From Pirellulales bacterium (lineage in GTDB: Bacteria > Planctomycetota > Planctomycetia > Pirellulales > JACPPG01): a stretch of 39,426 bases of DNA. Of the stretch, positions 1 to 8,208 are shown piece after piece. The stretch is from NCBI GenBank assembly GCA_035546535.1, contig DASZWQ010000193.1, forward strand, positions 1 through 39,426, given 5' to 3'. Below the pieces are notes generated by a model. The model saw only the letters and a program-made list of their open reading frames with translations, was not told the DNA's origin and did no database searches. The position numbers and the translations under genes were made by a program. The first letter of the stretch is position 1, and the number at the start of each line of letters is the position of its first letter.

Positions 1-1635
1 GCCCAGGGTCAAGGTTGCCGGCGTCGTCGAGCCACTGCTGGGGGCGAGCGTGCTGCCGACGAGGTTCACCGAGCCGGAGATCGTGCCAGTGCCGGCCAGT
101 GTCGCGCTGCTGAGCGTCACGGGACCCGTGCCGGTAGCGGAACCGGTCGTGTTAGCAACGGTCAACGTTCCGCCAGTAATCGTGGTACCGCCGGTGTACG
201 TGCTCGCTCCTGAGAGAGTGAGCGATTGCGGGCCGCTGAATGCGAGGGCAAGCGTGCCCGTGCCCGGCGCCGCGCCGTCCTGGATGATACCGCTGTAGTT
301 GCTCGCGACCGTTGTGCCATTGATGGTCAACGTCGAATTGCCGGCGGTTCCATTGTTCTGCACGATGCCAGCACCTGCCGTGCTGTTCAAGCTGCCGATC
401 GACTGGTTAAAGCTGTTCAGATTGAACGTTCCGCTAACCCCCGGCGTGGCCGTCGAGCCGACAAGCGTTACGTTCGCCGTAGTCGGTAGTTGTTGTCCAG
501 TAGCACCGATTTGCAGCACGGTGGGATTTGTGTTCGTTGCAGTCCCCACGGTGACATCACCGGGAATGGCGTAGCCACCGTCGTTCTTCGTGTCGGCCAG
601 GACCAAGGTGCCGCCATTGATGTTCGTGGGACCGGCGGTGCCGTACGAATTGTCGTTCGCCAGAACCAGAACTCCGGTCCCGTTTTTCGTCAACGCGCCG
701 GTGCCGGTAATCGGCTGGCTGATTGTGACCGTGCCGACCGTCGGCGGAACACCATCGAGGTTGCCGTTCACATAAATCGACGAATCCGATTGCAGTACGA
801 TCGGCGTGTCGAAGCTGGCCGTGGCGGCATTGTTCTGAAAGCGCAGCGCGCCGACGTTGTTCGCGCCGCTCGCTTTACCATTGCCATTGAGAAATAGAGT
901 CGAGCCGGCGCCCAGCGACCAATTGGGTTCCGTGGCCGAACCGAGTTGGAACTGGCCGCCGTTGTTAACGGTGACATTCCCAGCGGCCGTCAGGCCATTG
1001 TCGGGCAAGCGCACTGCGCCGTTGTTGATCACGATCTGTCCGGTGAAGCCGGTACCGACGCCCGTGAGCTGCAAGTTGCCGCCACCGTTGAGCGTGATGG
1101 TCTGGTTCCCCGTAATGCCACCACTGAAGGTGACCGCCGTATTGCTGGCGAAATCAAAGCCCGAGGTGACATCCAACGGCGAATTGAGCTGAATGGCCGC
1201 CGTGACCGATACGGTGCTCGTACCGTCATTGATGGCGCCTACGACGGGCTGATTGATGAAGGTGGCGTCGCCGCCACTGGATTGAAAAGTGAGGATGTTA
1301 TTGCTGCTGTTCTTGATCGCCAGGTTCGCGGCACCCGAGTCAGGCTGATTGATAATGATCGAGCCGACCGTGACCGGCAGATTCACGTTCGTCGTGATCC
1401 CGGTCGTGCCGACATTCCACACCGCCACGGCATCGACGGCATTGGGCGGCCCGCCGGCCGGCGTCCAGTTTGCCACGGTTTTCCAGTTATTGTTGCTGTT
1501 GCCCGTCCATGTAAACATTTGAGCCTTGACCGCAGTAGTACTAAATCCTGTCGCGGCTGCCAGCGCAATACGCCAGATAACGAGCCGCGTGCGCGAACGT
1601 TCGGCCTCCGAGCGTGGCCGTGACTCTTGATGCAT
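1..1635 (-). CDS. Autotransporter-associated beta-strand repeat protein, N-terminal part (runs off left edge)
   Basis: The minus-strand frame is open from the window edge to 1635, giving 545 codons without a stop. The start at 1635 follows AAGGA with 7-nt spacing. A basic N-terminus and hydrophobic segment (LVIWRIALAAATGFSTTAV) ending in KAQ looks like a signal peptide. An in-frame ATG at 1722 would leave an overlong n-region. The mature part begins with a WTG...NW...ANWTP motif. It then continues as Thr/Gly/Asn-rich beta-strand repeats, including LTLSGASTYTGGTTITGGTL, the classic autotransporter-associated repeat. Such proteins are secreted or surface-exposed beta-helices; the passenger function here is unknown. 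The C-terminus (barrel or PEP-CTERM anchor) is outside the window. It lies downstream of the sulfatase with no clear terminator between, so co-transcription is possible. Confidence 0.85.
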   Translation of the reverse strand, partial: MHQESRPRSEAERSRTRLVIWRIALAAATGFSTTAVKAQMFTWTGNSNNNWKTVANWTPAGGPPNAVDAVAVWNVGTTGITTNVNLPVTVGSIIINQPDSGAANLAIKNSSNNILTFQSSGGDATFINQPVVGAINDGTSTVSVTAAIQLNSPLDVTSGFDFASNTAVTFSGGITGNQTITLNGGGNLQLTGVGTGFTGQIVINNGAVRLPDNGLTAAGNVTVNNGGQFQLGSATEPNWSLGAGSTLFLNGNGKASGANNVGALRFQNNAATASFDTPIVLQSDSSIYVNGNLDGVPPTVGTVTISQPITGTGALTKNGTGVLVLANDNSYGTAGPTNINGGTLVLADTKNDGGYAIPGDVTVGTATNTNPTVLQIGATGQQLPTTANVTLVGSTATPGVSGTFNLNSFNQSIGSLNSTAGAGIVQNNGTAGNSTLTINGTTVASNYSGIIQDGAAPGTGTLALAFSGPQSLTLSGASTYTGGTTITGGTLTVANTTGSATGTGPVTLSSATLAGTGTISGSVNLVGSTLAPSSGSTTPATLTLG

Positions 1636-1858
1636 GGCAGATTCCTTTTCTGTAGGAAGATGAGCGTGATCCGAGCGCCCCATTTGCCGTCCAAGTTGTC
1701 TAAAGGCGTTGCGAGTTTTCATGGTTGAGAGACCTCGTGTGATGCGGGAGAAGAAATGGTTAAGAAAAAAGGGGCCGCGACGTTACCGGTGGCACTCGAT
1801 GAAAAGCGCGGGAAGATAGTGCTCGAAGTCGGTCACGCCGCGGCACTCTTGGTGCATA

Positions 1859-3292
1859 TCAACTGGCCCCGGCGCCAGCAGCGTCCGCGGGTTGCTGCCG
1901 CTTGCGCTGTTGATTCTGCCGAGCGGCCGGTTTCCAACGCGGCTCTTCGAGTTGCGCATTCCAATCGCCGTACTGCTTGCGGAGCTGCTCGACGACCCCG
2001 GGCCTGGCGGTCGCCAGATCGTGCTTCTCACCCACGTCCGCCAGGAGGTCGAACAGTTGTGGCAGTTGGTTGTCGACCTTGAGCAACTTGTATTGGCCAT
2101 CGCGAATGGCCCATTGCTGACCGAAACGCCAGTACAATTCCTGGTGCGGCGCCTCCTTCGTTACGCCGGTCAAAAGGGGCAGAAGATTTTTGCCGTCGAT
2201 CGGTTTACCGGCGCCCAATTCGGTGCCAGCCACGGCCGCGATCGTCGCGGGAATGTCGAGCTGGATCACCGGCTGGTCCAAAGTGGCGCCGGCCGGAATG
2301 TGACCTTTCCAACGCGCCAGGAAAGGTACGCGTACGCCCCCTTCCCAGACCGTGGCCTTGCGGCCGTTGAGGGGATCGTTTTTGCTACCATTGGCCGGCG
2401 GGCCGCCATTGTCGCTGATGAAGAAAACGAGCGTATCCTCGTCGAGTTGAGCGTCGCGCAGCTTACCGAGGACCGCGCCGACGTTGTCGTCCAGCGCGCT
2501 GAGCATGGCCGCGTAGGTGCGCCGCTTTTCATCTTCGATCTTGCCAAAGCGATCGAGATACTTGGCCGGTGCTTGCGCAGGCAAATGCACGGCATTAAAT
2601 GTCAGCAGCAACAGAAACGGCTGCTGGCGGTGTCGGTCGATGAAGGTGACGGCCTCGCGACCCAGCGCATCGGTTAAATACTCTCGTTCTTCGACGATTT
2701 CGTTGCCACGCAGGATTGGCTGGCCATTCTTGCCCTGCTCGGCAGCGAAATAAGGATGCGCGCCCCCCAGAAAGCCAAAGAATTCGTCGAAGCCACGCTT
2801 CTGTGGATGAAACTTCGGTGCGCCGCCCAAATGCCATTTACCCACCAGGCCGGTGACGTAGCCGGCCGGCTTGAGAGCATCGGCAATCGTGGTTTCGATG
2901 AGCGGCAAGCCGATTTCGTCGTTGTTCGCGCCGCCAGGATTGAATTCATGGCCGAAACGTTGCTGATAGCGTCCGGTCAACAGTCCAGCGCGCGTGGGAC
3001 TGCAATACGGTCCGGAAACGTATCCGGCCGTGAAGCGTGTGCCGGAGCTGGCCAGCGCGTCGAGATGCGGCGTGGGAATGTCTTTGCCGCCTTGGAAGCC
3101 CGGGTCGGCGTAGCCAAGATCATCAGCCACGATCACCACGATATTGGGCTTGCGCGAGGGCTTAGTATCGTCGCCGTGTGACGTGCCGGTGACAATCGCG
3201 GACGTCACGAACGGCAGCACCGCCAGCCGGATTATTCCGCGCGGCGAGAACCAGAATCGCCGCTTCATTGGACGAGGAATCTTGAAAAGCAT
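1859..3292 (-). CDS. Secreted type I sulfatase (arylsulfatase family)
   Basis: A 477-aa protein with an N-terminal signal or anchor region (residues 9-40). The mature part opens with NIVVIVADDLG, whose paired Asp (57-58) bind the metal in sulfatases. The sulfatase signature CSPTR is at 97-101, where Cys97 would be converted to formylglycine as the catalytic nucleophile. The following RAGLLTGRYQQRFGHEFN stretch is typical of planctomycete sulfatases. It probably hydrolyses sulfate esters of polysaccharides or small aryl esters in the periplasm; the substrate cannot be read from sequence. Cys-type sulfatases need a maturase, and none is visible in this window. The start at 3292 is preceded by AAGGA at 7 nt; an internal Met at 3268 lacks a ribosome site. 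It sits 66 nt after the DUF1559 gene on the same strand. Confidence 0.93.
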   Translation of the reverse strand: MLFKIPRPMKRRFWFSPRGIIRLAVLPFVTSAIVTGTSHGDDTKPSRKPNIVVIVADDLGYADPGFQGGKDIPTPHLDALASSGTRFTAGYVSGPYCSPTRAGLLTGRYQQRFGHEFNPGGANNDEIGLPLIETTIADALKPAGYVTGLVGKWHLGGAPKFHPQKRGFDEFFGFLGGAHPYFAAEQGKNGQPILRGNEIVEEREYLTDALGREAVTFIDRHRQQPFLLLLTFNAVHLPAQAPAKYLDRFGKIEDEKRRTYAAMLSALDDNVGAVLGKLRDAQLDEDTLVFFISDNGGPPANGSKNDPLNGRKATVWEGGVRVPFLARWKGHIPAGATLDQPVIQLDIPATIAAVAGTELGAGKPIDGKNLLPLLTGVTKEAPHQELYWRFGQQWAIRDGQYKLLKVDNQLPQLFDLLADVGEKHDLATARPGVVEQLRKQYGDWNAQLEEPRWKPAARQNQQRKRQQPADAAGAGAS

Positions 3293-3358
3293 AGACCGTT
3301 CCTTATTGAAAAGGGTGAAGTTAAACGCGGTCGAGATGCCGTGGCCGCGTCGTTAGCG

Positions 3359-4399
3359 CTAGAAACCCTGTGTGTTCGTTTCGCCGCCATCTTTCGAGCC
3401 GAGCGCTTGCCAGACAATCACGTTGATCGTGTCGGAAACGAATCGTGCGCTGCCGTCAGCCATGCCCAGGCCAACGCCCGCTACGTGCCGGCTGCACGCT
3501 GTCGTGGCGCCACCGTTGGCGTTGGGACTGTTGCCGCGCGGGCAGCTCCAGGTATTCGGGGTCATGATGTGCGTGTATCGCGTGGTCATGTAGTTGCCGT
3601 TGATCCAATCACGACCGGAGAAAGAGGTCTGATTGGAGGAGCCCGACATGGTCGCCGGATTTAGCGCCATGCACTTGGTGTAGACCGCGTTCGCGCTGGC
3701 CGTGGAGTTGTTGTTGGCGAGCTGAAAGTAGTCGCTCAGCACTTCGACGTTGTTGTCGTCGCCGTCGCCGAGCACCTTTTCGCTGAACAGCGCGGTGTTC
3801 GAAGTGCCGTCGGTGATCTGCGCCATGCGCACCACGACGTTCGTCAGGAAGATGCCGTTGTTGGTCTCCTTGGCACTTGGAGAACCGTCGTTGACGGTGG
3901 TACCCACGTCACTGCCAGCGTTCGCGCGGTAGTTGTTTCGCCCCCATGCCCCCAGCACCGCGTCGTATTGATCAGCGCTGTCTGCGGCGTTGGACATCCG
4001 ATCGTCGAGATCGTCGGGGCAGCGAAAGCCGGGAATATTGACGAACTTTGCGTTGTTGCTGCCGGTGCCGTTGGCGAAGTTGATTTGAGAATAGACCGTT
4101 CCCTGCTCGAGATACGGCAACAGCATGGCGTGCTGGCTATAGGTATTTGGCTGTTGCCGGCCCATGGGGAAGGCCTGATTCGCCTCGTGAAAGTTGAGCG
4201 CGGCCAGGCCCAGTTGTTTAATGTTGTTGATGCACTGCGTGCGACGCGCCGATTCGCGCGCCGCCTGCACCGCGGGCAAGAGGATGGCAATCAGAATGCC
4301 GATGATCGCGATCACGACCAGTAGTTCGATCAACGTGAACGCGCCACGGCTGTTGTTCGGCGCTGCATTGTTAGCGCCGTAGAGGGGGAAACGCTGCAT
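3359..4399 (-). CDS. DUF1559 domain protein with prepilin-type N-terminus
   Basis: A 346-aa protein of the hugely expanded planctomycete DUF1559 family. Residues 20-41 carry the type IV prepilin motif [20 protein letters not shown], with the conserved Glu25 at +5 from Phe21. The usual Gly before Phe is replaced by Ala (RGA|F), so peptidase cleavage may differ. After it comes [17 protein letters not shown] and the family's [16 protein letters not shown] segment. The C-terminus ends with the typical [19 protein letters not shown]. It probably forms a pseudopilin-like envelope component; the exact role is unknown. The start at 4399 was chosen over the longer frame (to 4495) because GGAG lies 6 nt upstream, inside a hairpin (see leader). 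It is followed closely by the sulfatase. Confidence 0.92.
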   Translation of the reverse strand: MQRFPLYGANNAAPNNSRGAFTLIELLVVIAIIGILIAILLPAVQAARESARRTQCINNIKQLGLAALNFHEANQAFPMGRQQPNTYSQHAMLLPYLEQGTVYSQINFANGTGSNNAKFVNIPGFRCPDDLDDRMSNAADSADQYDAVLGAWGRNNYRANAGSDVGTTVNDGSPSAKETNNGIFLTNVVVRMAQITDGTSNTALFSEKVLGDGDDNNVEVLSDYFQLANNNSTASANAVYTKCMALNPATMSGSSNQTSFSGRDWINGNYMTTRYTHIMTPNTWSCPRGNSPNANGGATTACSRHVAGVGLGMADGSARFVSDTINVIVWQALGSKDGGETNTQGF

Positions 4400-4452
4400 C
4401 GTTGACTCCATCAACGAGGCGCACGTGCTTCCGGAAGTCCGGTCAGCGACGC
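4400..4452 (-). promoter_or_regulatory. Structured leader copy A (translation-initiation region of the DUF1559 gene)
   Basis: Reading the minus strand, GCGTCGCTGA is followed by hairpin 1 (CCGG-ACTT-CCGG). A spacer follows, then hairpin 2 (CGTTGA-TGGAG-TCAACG) whose loop holds the GGAG ribosome-binding site, and the ATG comes immediately after. The element aligns without gaps to copy C at 4759-4811 (36 of 56 positions including the ATG). This is read directly from sequence; a regulatory role is inferred. Confidence 0.5.
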
Positions 4453-4471
4453 ACTGTTGGCACAAGAAGCT

Positions 4472-4493
4472 CCCGAAGTCGGGTCGCCAACGC
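4472..4493 (-). repeat. Hairpin-1 repeat, copy B
   Basis: On the minus strand, GCGTTGGCGA is followed by CCCG-ACTT-CGGG. It matches hairpin 1 of copies A and C in length and position. The stem sequence differs but pairing is kept. It lies just upstream of copy A and has no second hairpin or start codon of its own. Confidence 0.5.
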
Positions 4494-4557
4494 ACAAATC
4501 AGACCGCGGACACGGGCATGCAGGTCACAAACGATCCTGCAGCCCGTGATGCGGCGA

Positions 4558-4758
4558 TCAGCAACTACACGAGCGCCGCACGGGGGAACGCGCCGCGGCA
4601 TGAGTGAAAAAAGCGATCCCCGCCACGCGTCCGTGGACACAGGATCGCTCAAGAGGCGACGCGCCGGGTGAATGTGGCAAGGGAGGGCCACTCGTCACAG
4701 ACAGGTCGCCTGAAAATGGGCCGCCAAAGGATAGGAATTCATTGAGAACCTGAAGCAT
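4558..4758 (-). CDS. Possible 66-aa leader or remnant ORF
   Basis: This ORF starts at ATG 4758 with AGGAG 6 nt upstream, inside leader copy C, so its initiation site looks real. The N-terminus (MLQVLNEFLSFGGPFSGDL) matches no family I recognise. The second half reads through the rho-independent terminator at 4607-4648, which argues against a conventional gene. It may be a leader peptide, a remnant of a gene that once followed copy C, or noncoding. Confidence 0.2.
   Translation of the reverse strand: MLQVLNEFLSFGGPFSGDLSVTSGPPLPHSPGASPLERSCVHGRVAGIAFFTHAAARSPVRRSCSC
4607..4648 (-). terminator. Rho-independent terminator (minus strand)
   Basis: On the minus strand a 7-bp outer stem GCGATCC/GGATCGC encloses an inner CCACG-GACG-CGTGG hairpin and is followed directly by six T. 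There is no T-run on the plus side. It ends transcripts coming from the kinase-like gene or from leader copy C, about 210 nt before the DUF1559 start. It could be a simple terminator or an attenuator in that gene's leader. Confidence 0.7.
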
Positions 4759-4811
4759 GCGCGACTCCTAAAAGTCGTGACGCGTGCCTCTGGTCTTCCA
4801 GTCAGCGACGC
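4759..4811 (-). promoter_or_regulatory. Structured leader copy C
   Basis: On the minus strand, GCGTCGCTGA is followed by CTGG-AAGA-CCAG. A second hairpin (CGACT-TTTAGG-AGTCG) follows, with AGGAG in its loop and 3' arm, and an ATG sits at exactly the same distance as in copy A. Stem bases differ from copy A while pairing is preserved. The remaining 4812-5023 stretch up to the kinase-like stop shows nothing recognisable. Confidence 0.45.
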
Positions 4812-5023
4812 CTGAAGATTGTGTCGAATACTCGAAAATAGCCGTGAACCGCTTGATACATCACGAATATGATCGAGATTGGGATCATTATCTCCAATTG
4901 CTCTTGGCTGTCAAGAGCGACGTGCCAAAAAAGAGGCGCTCTCAAGCCATGGACTTGCCCACGATGGCGTTGCAGATCAAATCGGGCGGCCTCGGCCGGG
5001 GCGTATGTTAGAAGGCGGAAAAA

Positions 5024-5983
5024 TCAGTGTTCGAGACTCAGATAGATTTCCGTCAATGCTCGCTGCAGATCTGAGACATTCTCAAACGAAGTGCTGAGGA
5101 TCTTAAAGAGAGGATCTGGGATTCTTTCCCTCAGCGACGCCGGGATGGCTTTTAGATAGGGCACATCCCTGCCATGATGCGGGACCATCTCAAATGCCTC
5201 GGGATAGAGCTCAACGAGACGGGGCAAACATTCGCCCGCGTGCATTTCCAAGAAAGTAAGCTGCAAGCCTCTTACATCGTCGCCAGGGCGCAGGTTACCC
5301 GTCTCCAGAGTCTCCTTGGTCTGAAACATGGCAGTTCCCTCATAGGGAGGCCGTGGGTTTACGGGATCGTAATGACCGCCCCAGTCTGCCATACGGAATG
5401 CGTAGTCGCCGTCGGGAGTCAAGTCGACGAGGACATTGTCCGCCTTGATATCGCCGTGAATGAGTCGTCTTCTGCCGTAAACGAGAACGACGGGCTTGAG
5501 TATCCGTAGCCAGGCTCTGGCCATGAATTTCGGCGAGAAGCCCGAAAGCAAGGCAAGGTTCTGTGTCAGGTTTCCTTTGTTGGACTCAAGCTCTTCGTGA
5601 ACGTCGCGCCCCTGGGGGTCGTCCAAGAAAATCTTGTAGCTATCTTCGACCAAAGCAAACCGATTCAAATCATCAGGGAACTCTTGCCGGACCCAGTCCG
5701 AAAACTCCTTCTCTTTGTCCATCACGATTTGCGCGTTCACGTCGCTTCTAATCGCAATGCGCGCGATGCGGTCGGCGGGTTTACGAAGGTCAAAGATAAA
5801 CGCATCCCGCCCACGCGTCTTCAGAACTACCGGCGCGCCCGTCACCCATTCAAGCTGCAGACGGATGTTCTCTTCCACAGATAGTTCCGGGTCGTATGTC
5901 GGGCGCTCTGCCTTCTTGGGGGTACCGAAGAGTGCAGCGCGAATGGCTTCCTGAATTGAACCAAAACTTGCTAGGTGCGTCAT
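5024..5983 (-). CDS. Divergent protein-kinase-fold protein
   Basis: A 319-aa protein when started at ATG 5983 (MTHLASFGS). The frame stays open to 6427 but that extension is low-complexity and basic and looks noncoding. The only clear motif is a kinase-like catalytic loop HGDIKADN (176-183), followed by ADWGG (199-203) in place of DFG. A later DDVRGLQLTFLEM segment resembles helix F. The loop has Gly instead of Arg (HGD, as in aminoglycoside-phosphotransferase and lipopolysaccharide kinases). No canonical glycine-rich loop is visible in the N-lobe. The target is unknown. Base composition looks less GC-rich than its neighbours, hinting at transfer. The start is uncertain, with only a weak GAGAG upstream. 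A terminator lies about 375 nt downstream. Confidence 0.65.
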   Translation of the reverse strand: MTHLASFGSIQEAIRAALFGTPKKAERPTYDPELSVEENIRLQLEWVTGAPVVLKTRGRDAFIFDLRKPADRIARIAIRSDVNAQIVMDKEKEFSDWVRQEFPDDLNRFALVEDSYKIFLDDPQGRDVHEELESNKGNLTQNLALLSGFSPKFMARAWLRILKPVVLVYGRRRLIHGDIKADNVLVDLTPDGDYAFRMADWGGHYDPVNPRPPYEGTAMFQTKETLETGNLRPGDDVRGLQLTFLEMHAGECLPRLVELYPEAFEMVPHHGRDVPYLKAIPASLRERIPDPLFKILSTSFENVSDLQRALTEIYLSLEH

Positions 5984-6395
5984 TCGAGCGCATCTCTCTC
6001 CCGCCTTTAGAGAGTCTCCATCTCGGGTTTCGAGAGCCGATCCTTTGATCGGCAACAATGTCGCACGTGCTGGCGCCGACCAATACACGTTTCCGGTTTC
6101 TGCCGTATAGGCGGAAGTGTATCTGCGCCAAACGGTGTGCGTCGAGAGGCGTGAAGTCGCGCCAATAATGGCGGCGCCGGGCGCTGTGCAGTGTTCGCGC
6201 TGCACGGGTGCATTCGTGGAACTGCGGTTCGAACGACTTCCCATTCGCGGACGACGGTTGTTCGTCGTGCGTAAGTCTCGATCTTTTTTGGCTTTGGGAT
6301 CGGAATGTTCGCGATGCGGCTTTTCTGGCACTGCGTTTGTATATGCCCCTGGCCATGTAGTTTTGCCCTCACCTCGGGCCAGGAGATTGCCGTCC
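5984..6395. other. Intergenic stretch, no supported gene
   Basis: About 410 nt between the kinase-like gene and the HTH fragment. Several frames are open on both strands, but their products are Arg/Ser-rich, overlap each other and match nothing I recognise. It may hold the promoter of the kinase-like gene or decayed upstream parts of the HTH gene. Confidence 0.4.
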
Positions 6396-6545
6396 ATGAT
6401 CGAGTCCTTCGAACGCGCAATGATCACATCGGCCTTGAGTCAGCATGGCGGAAACATCAGCGCCGCGGCTCGGCAGCTAGGAATTCATCGGCAGAATCTA
6501 CAACAAAAGCTCAACCAGTTGGGCATCGCGCGAATTGCCGAATAA
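6396..6545 (+). pseudogene. Orphan Fis-type HTH domain (C-terminus of an NtrC-like regulator)
   Basis: The 49-residue product starts MIESFERAMITSALSQHGGN and continues through a helix-turn-helix (ISAAARQLGIHRQNLQQKLN). This is the DNA-binding domain normally found at the C-terminus of sigma-54-dependent response regulators. Upstream the frame continues to 6117 but shows no AAA+ or receiver motifs, so the rest of such a protein is missing. An ATG at 6396 has AGGAG 10 nt upstream, so the domain could still be translated alone as a Fis-like DNA-binding protein. Pseudogene remnant and genuine mini-regulator are both possible. Confidence 0.6.
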
Positions 6546-6666
6546 GCGCAGGCCTTCCCGCGTGGCACGATTAAGGCCATTAGCCGGCCAACAATCTTGT
6601 TGACGATCGTGAACCTTTGAATCAATGCTCGCTGGAGCAACTTTTAAATCGCCGCGCAACAAGCGA

Positions 6667-8208
6667 TCACTGTTCCGCCGTCGGGCCGCCTTTCAAGCCG
6701 CGAGCTACCACGGCTCGTTCGACCCAATCGATCAGGATCTGCAGGAGCACGGCCAGGAGCGCCGCGGGTATTGCTCCGGCGAGGATCAGCTTGACGTCGT
6801 TCAGCCGAATACCGCGCAAGATTGGCTGCCCCAGGCCGCCGGCCCCGATGATCGCTCCCAACGTCGCGAAGCCCACGTTCTGCACCGCGGACGTGCGGAT
6901 GCCGGCCAACATGACGGGCAGCGCCATCGGCAATTCGATTTCGGCCAACTTGGCCGCTGGACTCAATCCCAATACCGTCGCCGACTCGATCGTGCCACGC
7001 GGGATGCCTTCCAGCCCGGTGAAGGTGTTTCGGACGATTGGGAATAAGCAGTACGCCAACAAGGCTACGACGGCGGTTACCGATCCTTCGCCAACACTTG
7101 GGTAGCCCAGCGCACCGACTAGTGGCATTAATAGAACCAATAGCGCCAGGGACGGAATCGTCTGCAAGAGACCGACGACGGCCAGCACTACGCGGCCGCT
7201 CCGCCGAAAGCGCTGGCAAAAAATACCAAGCCCCGTGCCGGCCACGATGGCAGGTAGCAAAGAGCGCCGCACCAGGTCGAGATGTTCGCCGACATGCTTC
7301 AGGATCACGCGACTCCAGGAATCTTGCTCGGGCTCCGCGCTCACCCCGAGTTGGGTGTGCAAAAAGTTGGCGGCCACTTGTGACTCGGACTGCTCGCCGG
7401 ACTCGACGGCGTCGTTGAGCGCGCGCATTTTATCGTCCGAGACGCTTCCCTCGAGCCGCTTGATGCTCGCGAGCAATGTGGGTTGTCGCTCGGCCGACTG
7501 CAAGCGATAGAGCCACACCGCGTCATAGCGAGGAAAGAACTTCAAATCATCTTCCAAGAGCACCAAATCGTTGCGATGGACCATGGCATCGGTGGAATAA
7601 ACGTCGGTCACGTCGATTTCCCCCGCCAGCAACTGCGGATAAGCAACATCGTGGTCGACTCCCACGACATTACGCTGCGGCAGGTCATAGCGTTCCGCGA
7701 GCGCGCCCCACCCATCGCTGCGGTCCAGAAACTCGTGCGTAAGCGCCAGGTGCAACTCGGGAAACCGCCGAAGGTCGGAGATGTTTTTGATTCCCAACTC
7801 CGTAGCACGCTTCCTGGTGAGTGCCAAAGCGTAGGTATTGCTGAAGCCCAGTGAGCCAGACATTCCCATGCCGCGAGCGCGGAGCGCGCGCCGCATGGCT
7901 TCGTCGTCGGGCGCCTCTTTCTCCGTCAGGATCTCTTGCGCGATCGTGCCCGTGTATTCCGGGTAAGCGTCAATCTCGCCAGCCTCGAGCGCCTGGAACA
8001 CGATCCGTGTCCCGCCAAATTCGCGATAGTGAGCAGCGCTCAGGTCCTCGTCGGCGGCCAATAATCGCAGCATTTCTCCCAGGATCACTGATTCGGTGAA
8101 TTTTTTCGAACCGATGCGCACTGCCACCTGCTGGCGCGGAAGAGGTGCGAGCCCCGCAACCAGGAATGCGATACAAAGCGCGGCCCATTTCAGAATCGCG
8201 GTGTTCAT
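6667..8208 (-). CDS. Opu-type ABC importer: substrate-binding domain fused to permease
   Basis: A 513-aa fusion. Residues 1-22 are a signal or membrane segment. Residues 28-290 are a quaternary-amine-type binding domain, with GSKKFTES (33-40), GGTRIVFQALEAGEIDAYPE, GFSNTYALAL (121-130) and DVYSTDA. Residues 310-513 are an OpuBB/ProW-like permease with the ELPMALPVMLAGIRT loop (425-439) that docks the ATPase, followed by IGAGGLG. Family members import glycine betaine, choline or related trimethylammonium compounds; ergothioneine importers (EgtU) belong to this superfamily. The start overlaps the ATPase stop by 4 nt (ATGA), so the two are translationally coupled. The pair is divergent from egtB-egtD, which suggests a trimethylated histidine-type substrate (inference). 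As I recall, EgtU has the permease first, so the domain order here is reversed. Confidence 0.9.
   Translation of the reverse strand: MNTAILKWAALCIAFLVAGLAPLPRQQVAVRIGSKKFTESVILGEMLRLLAADEDLSAAHYREFGGTRIVFQALEAGEIDAYPEYTGTIAQEILTEKEAPDDEAMRRALRARGMGMSGSLGFSNTYALALTRKRATELGIKNISDLRRFPELHLALTHEFLDRSDGWGALAERYDLPQRNVVGVDHDVAYPQLLAGEIDVTDVYSTDAMVHRNDLVLLEDDLKFFPRYDAVWLYRLQSAERQPTLLASIKRLEGSVSDDKMRALNDAVESGEQSESQVAANFLHTQLGVSAEPEQDSWSRVILKHVGEHLDLVRRSLLPAIVAGTGLGIFCQRFRRSGRVVLAVVGLLQTIPSLALLVLLMPLVGALGYPSVGEGSVTAVVALLAYCLFPIVRNTFTGLEGIPRGTIESATVLGLSPAAKLAEIELPMALPVMLAGIRTSAVQNVGFATLGAIIGAGGLGQPILRGIRLNDVKLILAGAIPAALLAVLLQILIDWVERAVVARGLKGGPTAEQ

Noticed and set aside
1892..2677. 261-residue plus-strand frame opposite the sulfatase
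   Set aside because: Antisense shadow of a well-supported sulfatase; no recognisable domain.
4784..5011. 75-residue plus-strand frame between leader copy C and the kinase-like gene
   Set aside because: No ribosome site, overlaps the structured leader, no family resemblance.
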